Positions 28,269 through 37,881 are shown, numbered from the stretch's first letter. The stretch: DNA of 64,000 bases from Scytonematopsis contorta HA4267-MV1 (GCA_019359035.1 JAHHIC010000042.1:1-64000); one strand, 5' to 3'. Numbers and translations: made by a program. The notes: generated by a model not told the origin, from the sequence alone.

Positions 28269-28832
28269 CTATGCACTAGTTGCCAATAGTTCTTCAAAAA
28301 ATGAGTATATTTCCGTATTTATGTACGTAAAGTAAAGGTAAAAATAACTTACCATTTCATTTTTCGACTTACTTGTTAGATGAGTGTACACTTGCAAAAG
28401 TGTCACTTTCATCAAGATGATGGTCAGTTTATATCCATCACTCTTAAGCATTTCCCTGAACTCTAATTGCTTAAATTTAGCTTTTGCTGATTGGGTTTGT
28501 TTCTCACCCTGAAACTTCCTCAACTCCATCTGTGACGGTAGAGCGTATGTTGGATTGGCAGACCTTGAACTATAGCAGCCTCTTATATAATTATCACAAA
28601 TCTTTCTCAATTCAAGATTGTTATTTAAAGTTTTCATTAAACTAGTAAATAAGTTATATTTCATACATTGTTTAATATAAACAGTATCACTTGTGCTACA
28701 AGAATGGAATAAATTTATGTCTTTAGAAGTAGGTGATAAAAACTTCTTTTTGTTAAACAGTTTATGCCGCATATGATTTCTAAATCTACAGTTCTTAAGA
28801 ATAAATTGATGTTGTACTTTATCAAGCCCCAA
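28269..28832 (-). CDS. Unrecognised 187-residue reading frame
   Basis: This basic, Lys-, Phe- and Tyr-rich reading frame has no motif I can name. The N-terminus has KNCRFRNHMRHKLF, the middle has RSANPTYALPSQMELRKFQG, and the C-terminus is hydrophobic (MVSYFYLYFTYI). Codon use is AT-rich and irregular. It lies 83 bp upstream of the sucrase/ferredoxin-like gene on the same strand. It may be an orphan gene, a decayed gene, or chance coding. I keep it because of its length and lack of overlap with another gene. Confidence 0.3.
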   Translation of the reverse strand: MGLDKVQHQFILKNCRFRNHMRHKLFNKKKFLSPTSKDINLFHSCSTSDTVYIKQCMKYNLFTSLMKTLNNNLELRKICDNYIRGCYSSRSANPTYALPSQMELRKFQGEKQTQSAKAKFKQLEFREMLKSDGYKLTIILMKVTLLQVYTHLTSKSKNEMVSYFYLYFTYINTEIYSFFEELLATSA

Positions 28833-29466
28833 ATATCTATTTGGCTCTCCAACCCTTTTAAGAAATTCTCAATACTATAAGAATTAACTATGTTAACTAT
28901 AAATAAGGTTGAAAAATATTCTCAATAAAATTGTAATAAATAAAACTATTAGAAATTAGGGCTTTACGGTAAAAACACCACATCCCCTAAGTCCTAAAAA
29001 ATCTAAGCCAAATACTTATGACTGAATTTAGCCCATGAATTTGGGATTTATACCCGCACCCAGCAGTTGAAACCCTAGAAAACTATTTCCAGAGAATAAA
29101 CTTAGAGTCTTAAGTTGACTGTAACCGATGTCAATAAGAATTGCAAGTCTTTCCTAATTTTTGTATGTATTGTTACTGTTCGCTCTTCTTTTGTATGCTA
29201 GTTAAATCAAGCTTAGACAAGGATTAACGGGAGTTGAATGATTTTGAAGGCGTTGATACTGCTTGGAATATTATAGAAAGTATTTCGCAAGAGAGATGTG
29301 GTTATTGTCAAGATAAACTGTAGATAATTCTTAAGATAAATTAAAACACAAGGGTTAGCACACAAAAGGTAATTTTCTGCTCTGTTTACGGGTTTTTACA
29401 TTCCTGGCTGTCATTGCCTATTTGGGTTGCTATGGTTGTAATCAGAAAATCCAATAAGTTTTAGCT
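28833..29466. other. Intergenic region
   Basis: No gene is firmly supported in 634 bp. A short frame at 29234-29323 (TTG start) encodes about 29 residues ending in ERCGYCQDKL and may be a remnant. A near-palindrome AGTTAACATAGTTAA type sequence lies near 28885 (TTAACTATGTTAACT). The 3' part should hold the promoter of the Mut7-C gene. Confidence 0.4.
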
Positions 29467-30216
29467 ATGGCTGTTGTCTATTTTCGATTTCATGCAGAGT
29501 TGAATTATTTTTTACCAAATAATAAAAAAGACGTAAAAATAGCTCATTTGGTTGCAGATAAAGCCTCAATTAAAGATACGATAGAGTCTTTAGGGGTTCC
29601 TCATCCTGAAGTTGATTGCATTCAAGCTAATGGTAAATATGTAGATTTTTCTTATATTGTTCAGGATGGGGATGATATTAATGTTTATCCAATTTCTGTA
29701 GGAAGCCGTCTGAACCCAAGTATTTCTGTACGACCAGAGCCTTTAAGTATGATTCGGTTTGTATTGGATATTCATTTAGGAAAGTTGGCAACATCTTTAC
29801 GTTTATTGGGTTTTGATACGCTGTACCGTAATTATGATTATGGGGACGAAGAACTGGCAAACATTTCTAGTACTCAAGAACGCATTTTGTTGACTCGTGA
29901 TAAGGGGTTATTGATGCGAGGTGTGGTTACTCATGGGTATTATATGCGACAGACTAATCCACAAAAGCAAATCGCGGAGGTAATGGAACGTTTTAATTTG
30001 TTTGAATTAGTTTCGCCTTTTCGTCGGTGCATTCGCTGTAACGGATTGCTGAAACCGGTTGCGAAGGAATCGGTGATTGAAGAATTACCTGATAGTGTGC
30101 GCTCGCTAAATCATGAGTTTCGTCGATGTGAAGAATGTTCTCAGGTTTATTGGAAGGGGTCACATTATGATAAATTACAACAGTTTATTGAGTCGGTGAT
30201 AGTTCATGAGACCTAA
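29467..30216 (+). CDS. Mut7-C RNase domain protein with ubiquitin-like N-terminus
   Basis: The 249-residue protein joins an N-terminal ThiS/ubiquitin-like fold (about residues 1-85, ending YPISVGSR) to a Mut7-C domain. The latter is a PIN-like RNase fold with FVLDIHLGKLATSLRLLGFDT, NYDYGDEEL, RILLTRDKGLL, and a zinc ribbon of CIRCNG and CEECSQVYWKGSHYDK. The conserved Asp residues of the two PIN motifs are present. The family is inferred to cleave RNA, possibly in degradation or quality control; targets are unknown. A heptamer array and the ROK kinase gene follow on the same strand. Confidence 0.85.
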   Translation: MAVVYFRFHAELNYFLPNNKKDVKIAHLVADKASIKDTIESLGVPHPEVDCIQANGKYVDFSYIVQDGDDINVYPISVGSRLNPSISVRPEPLSMIRFVLDIHLGKLATSLRLLGFDTLYRNYDYGDEELANISSTQERILLTRDKGLLMRGVVTHGYYMRQTNPQKQIAEVMERFNLFELVSPFRRCIRCNGLLKPVAKESVIEELPDSVRSLNHEFRRCEECSQVYWKGSHYDKLQQFIESVIVHET

Positions 30217-30235
30217 TCCCCCTTTGCAATTCCCC

Positions 30236-30291
30236 AATTTTGAATTTTGGATTTTGAATTTTGAATTTTGAATTTTGAATTTTGAATTTTG
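30236..30291. repeat. Heptanucleotide tandem repeat AATTTTG x8
   Basis: Eight copies of AATTTTG, the third with one mismatch (GATTTTG), span 56 bp between the Mut7-C and ROK genes. This is a second, distinct cyanobacterial heptamer array besides the one at 24974. Confidence 0.93.
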
Positions 30292-30312
30292 AATTTTTTA
30301 CTCCCCACTCCC

Positions 30313-31275
30313 ATGAAATTAATTTTAGCTCTTGATTTTGGTGGAACTAAGTTGGCTGCTGCGTTGTTAGAGGTTGGTAGTCAAGAGTGGTTGCGTTATG
30401 AACGTCGTCTTTCTCCACGGAATGCAAATGCTACTACTGATTTAGGAATTATGCGGGAGTTGGTGGGTTCGCTGTTACAGGGGGAGAAGCCTGATGCTAT
30501 TGGTGTTAGTTTTGGTGGCCCGGTGGATGCGGCTACTGGGGTGGTGCGTTTGTCTCATCATGTGCCTGGTTGGGAGAATGTTCGCTTGCGGGAGTTGTTG
30601 GAGGAGAAGTTTGGGATTAGGGTGAGTGTGGATAATGATGCGAATGTGGCGGCTTTGGGGGAGTTTTCTTTTGGTGCGGGTGTTGGGTATGAGAGTTTGT
30701 TTTATATCACAGTGAGTACTGGTGTGGGTGGTGGTTGGATACTTAATGGTAAGCCTTTCCGGGGAGCTTCTGGTATGGCGGGTGAGATTGGACACATGGT
30801 TGTTGACCCGAATGGACCTTTGTGTTTGTGTGGGAAGCGGGGTTGTGTGGAGCGGTTGGCTTCGGGGGTTTATATGGGTCGGGATTTGCGGGAGATTTTG
30901 GTTAAAGACCTGCAGAGGCTAGAAAGAGGTGAGGGGGAGAAGGTTTTGGAACTGGTGGGGGGTGATTTGGGGTTGGTGACGGGGAAGGTTGTTAGTGATG
31001 CTGCTAGTTTGGGGGATGAGCTGGCACGGGAGATTTTGTATAGGGGGGCTTGGGGGTTGGGTTTGGGTATTGGTAATGTGGGGAATTTGATGAATCCTCA
31101 GCTGTTTGTTTTGGGGGGTAGTGTGACTAAGGCTGGTGAGGGATGGTGGGAGGTGGTGAGGAAGACTGCGCTGGAGACTGCTTTGCCGGAGGTGGATTTT
31201 GAGATTGTGAAAGCGAGTTTGGGAGATGATGCTCCTTTGTGGGGGGCTGTTGCTTTGGCTTTGTTAAATCAATAA
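30313..31275 (+). CDS. ROK-family sugar kinase (glucokinase-like)
   Basis: I start the gene at ATG 30313, where MKLILALDFGGTKLAAALLEVG opens the phosphate-binding loop; a TTG eight codons earlier lies in the heptamer array. The 320-residue protein has the ROK landmarks VDNDANVAALGE, STGVGGGWI, GEIGHMVVDPNG, and the zinc motif CLCGKRGCVE. It probably phosphorylates glucose or another hexose with ATP or polyphosphate. No helix-turn-helix is present, so it is a kinase rather than a NagC-type repressor. The coding strand is unusually rich in G and T (many GGG, TTG and GTG codons) compared with neighbours. Confidence 0.85.
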   Translation: MKLILALDFGGTKLAAALLEVGSQEWLRYERRLSPRNANATTDLGIMRELVGSLLQGEKPDAIGVSFGGPVDAATGVVRLSHHVPGWENVRLRELLEEKFGIRVSVDNDANVAALGEFSFGAGVGYESLFYITVSTGVGGGWILNGKPFRGASGMAGEIGHMVVDPNGPLCLCGKRGCVERLASGVYMGRDLREILVKDLQRLERGEGEKVLELVGGDLGLVTGKVVSDAASLGDELAREILYRGAWGLGLGIGNVGNLMNPQLFVLGGSVTKAGEGWWEVVRKTALETALPEVDFEIVKASLGDDAPLWGAVALALLNQ

Positions 31276-31387
31276 ATCATCGAAGAAGATACATAACATA
31301 ATATTATTTGTAATCAAAAAGTTTATAGTTCAAGAAAAATGGGGTTATAAAAGACTTACCTGACTCTATTGATTACACGTTGATATT

Positions 31388-33244
31388 ATGGGAACTTCTA
31401 AAAAAATTTTACCGTCTATTGCGATTTTACTGTTGTTACTGTTGGCAGAAGGTAGGTTCGTAACAGCAGCTAAGAGTACGAAAATAAATGGAGTGGCTGA
31501 TTCACAAGAACAGAATAAAGTTTTAGAAGGTCAAATAAATACAAATATTGGCTCTGATAATCAAGCTAAATTGATGTCCAATCTGGCTGTAAAATTGAAA
31601 AATAGTGGTAATAGCCAAGATGCACTAAAATTGTTTGACCGAGCGATAGCAATAGCAAATCAAATATCTGATACTAGCAGTAAAATTACAATTTTGTCTG
31701 AAATAGCTGTCAAGTTAGCGCAAGCTGGGCAACAAAAGCGTTCTTTACAAATTTTTGATTCTTCAATTAAGCTCGCTCAAAAAACTAATCAAAATTTTAG
31801 TGAATATGACAAAGATAATGCTTTACAGGATATTTATATTAAAATAGCTCAAGCTGGATTTATCGACAAAGCCTTAGATTCAGGAAGAAAACTTTCTTCT
31901 AATTTAACAAAAGCTAAATTATTTAATGAAGTATCGACAATTTTGCTAGAGAGAGGACAACGTCAACGAGCTAATCAAGTTTTACAACAATCATTACAAT
32001 ATGTTCAAAAAGTTACAGAAAAGGATAATTATGCTTACGAGGCGAATGGTAGCTGTGCGAATTATAAGTTTGAGGTTTTATCCAAAATAGCAACTAATTT
32101 AAGTTTGCAAGCTCAATTAGATAAAGGATTACAAATTGCTCAAAATATTTCTGCTTGTTCTTCTGCTAATGGCGAATATACACAAGACTATCAAGCTTGG
32201 GCATTTCTGGGAATTTTAAATCATCTCAAGAAAGTGGAAGCTATAAAGCAAACTTGGAATACAGCCCAAAAAATCAGTTTTACCCATGAAAAATTAACAA
32301 CATGGTCTGCAATTGCAATGAAAATGGCAAATATCGGAGAAACACAATTTGCTCTATCGATTGCGAAAAAACTGGCTGATGAAATTCCTCCCATTACCCA
32401 AATAGATTCTGGTTTATCAATGAGCACTTTTTTTGCCAGAGAAAATGCTCTAGCAGATATTGCTATCGCATTAGCACAAAAGCAACAATTTGATGCTGCG
32501 ATGCAAATAGCTCAAACTATGATGGAAAATAGTCAAGCTCTTCCAGAAAATGTGCGAGAATTTATTTCATTACCTATTCCCAGCCCAAAAACTACTGTGC
32601 TCGTTGAAATTATTCAACAACTGGTAACTGCTAAAAAAGTTTCTCAAGCACTTCAAATAGCGAATAACCTTACTGATGATACTGCTAAGACTCTTGCTCA
32701 AATTGCAGTAGCTCAAGAACTACAAAAAAGTGGTCAAAAAACTCAGGCTGCACAAATTTTCCAAAATTTATCTTTACCAAAATCTCCTGCAAAAGCTAAT
32801 AGTTATCAAGGTTATGAAGCTCATAGTTCGGTTGCAATTGCTTTAGTTAAGGCTAAACAAATAGATAAGGCAATGCAAGTAGTTAATTCTATTCAAGATA
32901 GTTTAACGAAAGAGTCGATTTTAACTAATATTGCTACCCAACTTACAGATGTAGGGGAAATCGAAAAAGCCTTAAGCTTAGTAAAAAATCTTGAAGGTGA
33001 AGGCTCCAAAGCAAGTGTTAATAACAAAGTTGTTGCGAAGTTAATAGAAATAGGACAATTAGAACAAGCCTTGCAAATAACTACTTCCTTGAAAGAGCCT
33101 GATAACGAACTTATTGGTAAACTTGCCGAAAAAATTGCTGCTAGTGGGAAAAAAGAGCAGGCTATTAAAATTGCTGAAAGTATAAATGGGGAAGAACTTA
33201 AAGCAAGAACACTAGCTGCTATTGCACTCTTGTTTTCTTTCTGA
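31388..33244 (+). CDS. Secreted helical-repeat (TPR-like) protein
   Basis: The 618-residue protein starts with a signal peptide (basic KKILPSIAIL, Leu-rich core, cleavage near residue 29). The rest consists of about fifteen TPR- or Sel1-like helical pairs such as IAVKLAQAGQQKRSLQIF, IALAQKQQFDAAMQIA and VAKLIEIGQLEQALQI. Such proteins act as scaffolds in the periplasm or outer membrane. The pattern ALQIAxxI recurs strongly. No enzymatic domain is present. It converges on the HEAT-repeat gene at 33307. Confidence 0.75.
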   Translation: MGTSKKILPSIAILLLLLLAEGRFVTAAKSTKINGVADSQEQNKVLEGQINTNIGSDNQAKLMSNLAVKLKNSGNSQDALKLFDRAIAIANQISDTSSKITILSEIAVKLAQAGQQKRSLQIFDSSIKLAQKTNQNFSEYDKDNALQDIYIKIAQAGFIDKALDSGRKLSSNLTKAKLFNEVSTILLERGQRQRANQVLQQSLQYVQKVTEKDNYAYEANGSCANYKFEVLSKIATNLSLQAQLDKGLQIAQNISACSSANGEYTQDYQAWAFLGILNHLKKVEAIKQTWNTAQKISFTHEKLTTWSAIAMKMANIGETQFALSIAKKLADEIPPITQIDSGLSMSTFFARENALADIAIALAQKQQFDAAMQIAQTMMENSQALPENVREFISLPIPSPKTTVLVEIIQQLVTAKKVSQALQIANNLTDDTAKTLAQIAVAQELQKSGQKTQAAQIFQNLSLPKSPAKANSYQGYEAHSSVAIALVKAKQIDKAMQVVNSIQDSLTKESILTNIATQLTDVGEIEKALSLVKNLEGEGSKASVNNKVVAKLIEIGQLEQALQITTSLKEPDNELIGKLAEKIAASGKKEQAIKIAESINGEELKARTLAAIALLFSF

Positions 33245-33306
33245 AGCTCGCAAGTTCAAGAACCTAACCTGCGACTATCCAAAACCTACTTAATTGCTGG
33301 AAATCT

Positions 33307-35331
33307 TCAAGGATACATTTTCATGAGATTTGCTGCAGCATCTCTAATATCTTGGGAAGCGTCTTGTTGGACTGCTTGTTCGACTATTTGCCGAACTTCT
33401 GGAAACTGCTTTTGAGCTTCCCAAAGGTTTTTCAGTAAGGCTAGTCGTACTTTTACAGCTTTATCTGAAATAAATGCTTGTTTTTGCGCTTGGAAATTAG
33501 CTGGAGTCATTTCTCTAAACCCTAGCGCTACAGTTGCTTCTAAACGTACTGAATCGTCAGCATCATGACTTAAAGCTTTTGTCAGTAAAATATCAACTTC
33601 TTTTTCTGGTATCCAACGTAAGGCTGAGAATGCGACAGCGCGTATGTCTTGCTGATTACTATTTGTAAATTTAACTATTGTTCCAAATGCACGTTGGGAG
33701 CCTGTATTACCAAGTACCAATAAGTATTGTCTAATATCATCGTTTGATTTAGCTTGTGCTAATTTTTGTACAAATAAATCAACTATTTTGTTAGCACGTT
33801 CGCTTGTATTTTTATTTTGTGTTAGGTTTCGTGCCATAGCACCTAGAGCAAGTTGCGCTGTGGAGGCAATGCGGTTATCTTTGGATTTAAAAGCGAGATT
33901 ACTAATTATATTTTCTGCTTGTGGAGTTGGGGAAGTTACTGAGGCTAAACTGGGAATTAAGCTAGCCAGGGTTTTCCAATCTTGAGAGCGTGCTTTAATA
34001 ACATTAACAAGAGCAGCTTGGGCTTGTTCGTGACCAACTGCGCTTAATGCTCCTGTTAGCATTTGCATTGTCAGGCTGTTCGCATTACTTTTAGTTAGCC
34101 GTTCGTTTAAGCTAGCACATACTTCTGGGTGAACGTAAATTAATGCTTTAAATTTCAAGTATAAAGGTGTGTTGTTTTGGTTATTGGCAGATTTTTCCGC
34201 TTTTTCTAATTCAGTGAGTAAAGTTTCTAGGGTCGCGTCTCCTAATTCCCGACGCTGAATTTTTGCTTCGACTTCGCGAGATGAAGGAGTGTAAGATAAC
34301 GGGATTGCGGTAGCTAGTTTTTCTCTTGCAGCACTAGCGTTGCGTAAAGCTTTAATTTCTATGGAATTTAAATTACTTTGTTCCACGTAATTTAAGCTTA
34401 GGGTAGTTTCTGCACTTCCAACGTTTTTCCCAGAAATATCGAAACTCTGTGATTCTCTCCCTGTTAATGTCAGCAAGCGTCCTGCACTAGAGTCAAATTC
34501 GGCTATTAATTCGCCTTTGGGTGTGATAATAGGTGTAATCCGCGCATCATCAGGTTTTTTGCGAGATTCGGGTTGTAAATAGCGAACTTTTAATTTTTGG
34601 TATTTTCCGCCGAGTTGAGTCTGATAGCGAGCAATGTATTGACCGTTGGGGTCTTCTTCTTGAGTTATCCACTCGTTAGAGGATATTTGAGTTTTGGCTG
34701 TGACAAATTGGATGGAAGCGAGCAGTGTACGAGCAAAGTTTTGAGCTATGTCACTTGTGTTGGGGTCAAATCGCACAGCAAGCACTTTTCCTTGAGCATC
34801 GAGGGTCGCGAAAATTTCTCGGCTTAAATCTGTTTGGATAAGTTGCGCTTGTTCTGTTACTTGCTGTCCGTTAGCGGTAATTCTGACAACCGGGTTGCTG
34901 AAATTGTAAGACACGAAAAAGCGATCGCCTTTTTGTTCGAGAACCGTAATAACCAAATTGCCTTGAACTTGATTATCAAAAGCATTTACAAAAGTGCCAT
35001 TCACGGAGGGATTAGAGTTATTAGGGGAATTGCTCCCATCCTTTAAATCTCCAAACAACACCCGCAAGTCAGAATTTGCTAAATTACGGTAGTCAAGTTT
35101 ATAAACTAAACGCTGACCTACAACAAATCGATAAGCTGGTAGTTTAGCCTGTTTATTCAGTACAGTAGAAGTCAATTCAGTACCTAACTCACTCAATTGT
35201 TTACCGTAGACCATAGCTCCAGGAACAGCCAAAACTAATAGCAAACCAGAAATCATTAGCAGAGACTTTTGGCGCCATTGTTGATTTAGTTGATTGTTAG
35301 AGGTGGTCGAAGTGCTTTTGCTAAAAAACAT
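33307..35331 (-). CDS. Membrane-anchored HEAT-repeat protein
   Basis: The 674-residue protein has a short cytoplasmic N-terminus, one membrane helix (SLLMISGLLLVLAVPGAM, about residues 24-41) and a periplasmic remainder. Residues about 60-330 are a beta-rich domain without a name I can assign (RFVVGQRLVYKLDY). Residues about 370-674 are HEAT repeats (QAALVNVIKARSQDW, RAFGTIVKF, LEATVALGFREMTP). It is probably an envelope scaffold, possibly co-acting with the secreted repeat protein nearby. The distribution seems limited to cyanobacteria as far as I recall. Confidence 0.7.
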   Translation of the reverse strand: MFFSKSTSTTSNNQLNQQWRQKSLLMISGLLLVLAVPGAMVYGKQLSELGTELTSTVLNKQAKLPAYRFVVGQRLVYKLDYRNLANSDLRVLFGDLKDGSNSPNNSNPSVNGTFVNAFDNQVQGNLVITVLEQKGDRFFVSYNFSNPVVRITANGQQVTEQAQLIQTDLSREIFATLDAQGKVLAVRFDPNTSDIAQNFARTLLASIQFVTAKTQISSNEWITQEEDPNGQYIARYQTQLGGKYQKLKVRYLQPESRKKPDDARITPIITPKGELIAEFDSSAGRLLTLTGRESQSFDISGKNVGSAETTLSLNYVEQSNLNSIEIKALRNASAAREKLATAIPLSYTPSSREVEAKIQRRELGDATLETLLTELEKAEKSANNQNNTPLYLKFKALIYVHPEVCASLNERLTKSNANSLTMQMLTGALSAVGHEQAQAALVNVIKARSQDWKTLASLIPSLASVTSPTPQAENIISNLAFKSKDNRIASTAQLALGAMARNLTQNKNTSERANKIVDLFVQKLAQAKSNDDIRQYLLVLGNTGSQRAFGTIVKFTNSNQQDIRAVAFSALRWIPEKEVDILLTKALSHDADDSVRLEATVALGFREMTPANFQAQKQAFISDKAVKVRLALLKNLWEAQKQFPEVRQIVEQAVQQDASQDIRDAAANLMKMYP

Positions 35332-35439
35332 GATGTAAGTATCCTAAAAATAACTTCTAATACTGTGTGCTGATTGTGACTAAAAAAACAAATCTAATCG
35401 CTGGTAGTAGATGCATTGATTTAACTAAGATTTAACTAA

Positions 35440-36915
35440 TTAGAGGTAAATTTTTTGAGATTCATCAAAGAGATAGCCCCCAGATTTAAAGCCAGTCCAA
35501 CTCCAAATATTCCAATCCCATTGTTTTTTTCTCCAAGGTGGAATACCGAATCTAGGAACATAAACGTAGGTGTAAGCATAAGCATTTCCGCTTAAGGCTT
35601 CAATTTCGTTATAAGCGGAAGCTGCAACCTGGAAGTAAGGCTTATTAGTACCAGATTCAATACCTGGATGTCCAAAAGCACGTATTTCTAAATCGTCTTT
35701 CAATAAAGTCAGATTAGCACCTACTCCGGCTCCACCAACAACAATATCAGCACCACCTTGGCCATAAGCTTTGGAGTCTACAAAGGGATTAACTTTAGCA
35801 TAAGCAGTTGCATAAGCAGGATTCGCGATGAGTAAATAATTTACCCCTGCACTAGCTTGTACTCCGAATGATGCTCTCATTGGAATTGGCCCAAGGCTGA
35901 AACGAACATCAGCAATAGTTTTGTCGTAAGAGCGAGAAAAGGAGTCAGATTTAATGAAAACAGTATTCTTGCCGTCTTTGAAGTTGTACACGCTTTGTCC
36001 AAAAGCCGATAAACCTACTTCAGCACTAGCATTACCAGATTTCTGGGAATTCATGTTTGCTGTTGCTCGCAACAAGTTTGCTTGTTGATTAAAAATATAA
36101 CCACCTGCATTACCTTCTGCATAAGCATTGGTAAAATTAGTTGAACCTTTTAATTCCAGTTTTCCATTGATATAAGCATAAAATCTATCTTGATTACCGA
36201 TGCTATGACCCCAACTTCTCGTAAAGGTTTTTGGAGCAGGTGGTAATGCAATCGGAATTATGGGTAGATTAGGAATTGGTTTGAACTGCTTTTGTTGTAT
36301 TTGTTGCAGTTGTTGAAAATTGCCTGGGTTAATTTGGGGACTGAGTTGGGGGTTTTGAAGTACTCCTGGGTTAATCTGAATAGCTGGAGCTTTTTGAATC
36401 TCGTTAATCACAAAATTCGGCTCTAAAACTGAGCGAAACAGGGATTGGTTGGGATTACTTATTTTTCGGTGTTCAGAAGAAATAGCATCTACTTGTCTTT
36501 GCAAAATCGATTTATCAATAATTGATTCTTGCAGTAATACCTTTTCTTCTGGCTGACGGAATGAATATCCTAGCTGGTTAAACTGTTGCTCTAATCTATT
36601 CAGTTCTGCATAATATTCTCCAGCCTTAACTTTTTTCCCATCGGGTAGTGTCAGTACTGTATCAGGAGAAATTGCTTGACCTGTTTGTGGGTCTTTAATC
36701 TCAAAAGCTTGGTACTGTATGGGATTCTGTCTGATAATTCGTACAGTACTGGGGTCAACTACTGGCGCGTTTGGATTTACTCGCTGAAGCGCATCATTGT
36801 TAATTCTGATATTGGGATTTACTTGAGCAAGGACAGGTAATGAAGTAGCGATGTTTACAGTGGAAAGGGTCGCTATTGAACCAAGAGCAACAAAGCGTTT
36901 AGGCATAATTGACAT
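35440..36915 (-). CDS. Secreted protein of unknown function
   Basis: The 491-residue protein has a signal peptide (VALGSIATLSTVNIATSLPVLAQ). ATG 36915 is preceded by GGAG at a 5-base spacing, so I prefer it to the ATG three codons later. A Pro-, Asn- and Gln-rich N-terminal half (QINPGVLQNPQLSPQINPG) precedes a beta-rich C-terminal domain with many Tyr, Ala and Gly residues (NAYAEGNAGGYIF, YATAYAKVNPF, AYAYTYVYVPRFG) and a Trp-rich end (WDWNIWSWTGFKSGGY). I do not recognise a family. It is probably an extracellular or outer-membrane component. Confidence 0.65.
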   Translation of the reverse strand: MSIMPKRFVALGSIATLSTVNIATSLPVLAQVNPNIRINNDALQRVNPNAPVVDPSTVRIIRQNPIQYQAFEIKDPQTGQAISPDTVLTLPDGKKVKAGEYYAELNRLEQQFNQLGYSFRQPEEKVLLQESIIDKSILQRQVDAISSEHRKISNPNQSLFRSVLEPNFVINEIQKAPAIQINPGVLQNPQLSPQINPGNFQQLQQIQQKQFKPIPNLPIIPIALPPAPKTFTRSWGHSIGNQDRFYAYINGKLELKGSTNFTNAYAEGNAGGYIFNQQANLLRATANMNSQKSGNASAEVGLSAFGQSVYNFKDGKNTVFIKSDSFSRSYDKTIADVRFSLGPIPMRASFGVQASAGVNYLLIANPAYATAYAKVNPFVDSKAYGQGGADIVVGGAGVGANLTLLKDDLEIRAFGHPGIESGTNKPYFQVAASAYNEIEALSGNAYAYTYVYVPRFGIPPWRKKQWDWNIWSWTGFKSGGYLFDESQKIYL

Positions 36916-37590
36916 GTATACTCCGTGTATAGAGAATTTCTTGGTATTTGCCCCTGGTTTTATTACCTATGTAGGGATACGCATGTTTATGCATTGAGTT
37001 TACAAAAGTATACAGAGGCTTATATTCTTCTTTTAAAGTTATTTGATGGGAAAAAGAGATGGTATAGATTTTAAAGCTTTCAAATTACTGTATATGCAAA
37101 ATATACAAAGGGTATACAAAGGTCAGTCATACAAAGGGTATACAAAGGTCAGTCATACAAAGGGTATACAAAGGTCAGTCATACAAAGGGCGGGCTGGAA
37201 GCCCACCCCACAAGATAAAATAAATTTTTTTAATCAGAAGTTTTTAAAAGACCTTTAGTAATTTGGCTACTTGTTCTGGAGCAAGCAATTTCTGCAACCA
37301 ATGGTTGCAGTTTTTCATGCTGACCAACCAAATTTAAGTGTTACGTGGATATAAAACTCTTATTAAGTATTGTCTTTACAGTATTCAATAATCACTAGGT
37401 TATCAGTCCCAGCAATTTCTCGCACTATTAGTGCAACTTTTAGATTATAAGCATAATTCTCATAGAAAAGCTTTATGCACCAAAAATAATGTCATAATTT
37501 TTATCTATTCCTAGATTATCAATCTTTAGAATGATGTTTGTTATTCAAATAAGTAAAAAAATTGGAAGTGTAATTATTAATGAATAAATT
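36916..37590. other. Intergenic region with 26-bp minisatellite and GGGCGGGC hairpin
   Basis: These 675 bp hold the repeat array at 37103-37190, immediately followed by the stem-loop GGGCGGGCTGGAAGCCCACC (37188-37214), an inverted member of the family at 44300. A reading frame at 37043-37258 runs through the array and is not considered a gene. The rest is AT-rich and featureless. Confidence 0.6.
37103..37190. repeat. 26-bp tandem repeat, three copies plus a partial
   Basis: The unit begins ATACAAAGGGTATACAAAGG and ends with TCAGTC. Three identical copies start at 37103, 37129 and 37155, followed by ten bases of a fourth. Each unit itself contains two ATACAAAGG half-repeats. There is no spacer sequence between units. 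Confidence 0.95.
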
Positions 37591-37806
37591 ATGACTTCTG
37601 AAAACCAAAAACCACGTATCGACTTTTCACAAGCTAAAGAACCCCCCCGCACTATTAATCCTAATCAGCCAGATACTGGAGCAATTATCGATTCGGACGA
37701 AGTTAGTAAAGACGACAACTTAAAATTGTCGGATGAGTTGGATAATGAACAAGATAACAATCTTGCTGGAAGTCAGGTTGTTAAAGCTAATCTGTCTGCT
37801 GGCTAA
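37591..37806 (+). CDS. Small acidic hypothetical protein
   Basis: This 71-residue protein is strongly acidic in its second half (DSDEVSKDDNLKLSDELDNE) and ends QVVKANLSAG. It has no hydrophobic segment and appears disordered. An AT-rich region precedes it and a 20-bp palindrome follows the stop codon, which supports a real transcription unit. I do not recognise a family. A peptide precursor is conceivable, but no maturation gene is nearby. Confidence 0.45.
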   Translation: MTSENQKPRIDFSQAKEPPRTINPNQPDTGAIIDSDEVSKDDNLKLSDELDNEQDNNLAGSQVVKANLSAG

Positions 37807-37844
37807 AAAATCATATCATGTCCGCTAAATTAACCATAATGTAG

Positions 37845-37864
37845 AGACGTGATATATCACGTCT
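37845..37864. terminator. 20-bp perfect palindrome after the small acidic gene
   Basis: AGACGTGATATATCACGTCT is a perfect palindrome followed by TTATAT. It would form a terminator-like stem, but related sequences near 14278 and 8239 show it also belongs to an intergenic repeat family. Confidence 0.5.
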
Positions 37865-37881
37865 TTATATGTTCCTTCATG

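Noticed and set aside
28269-28832. Confident functional assignment for the 187-residue frame
   Set aside because: No motif, irregular composition and no context; kept only as a low-confidence gene.
37043-37258. 71-codon reading frame through the 26-bp repeats
   Set aside because: It consists largely of the tandem repeat and a hairpin repeat, with no ribosome-binding site or protein-like features.
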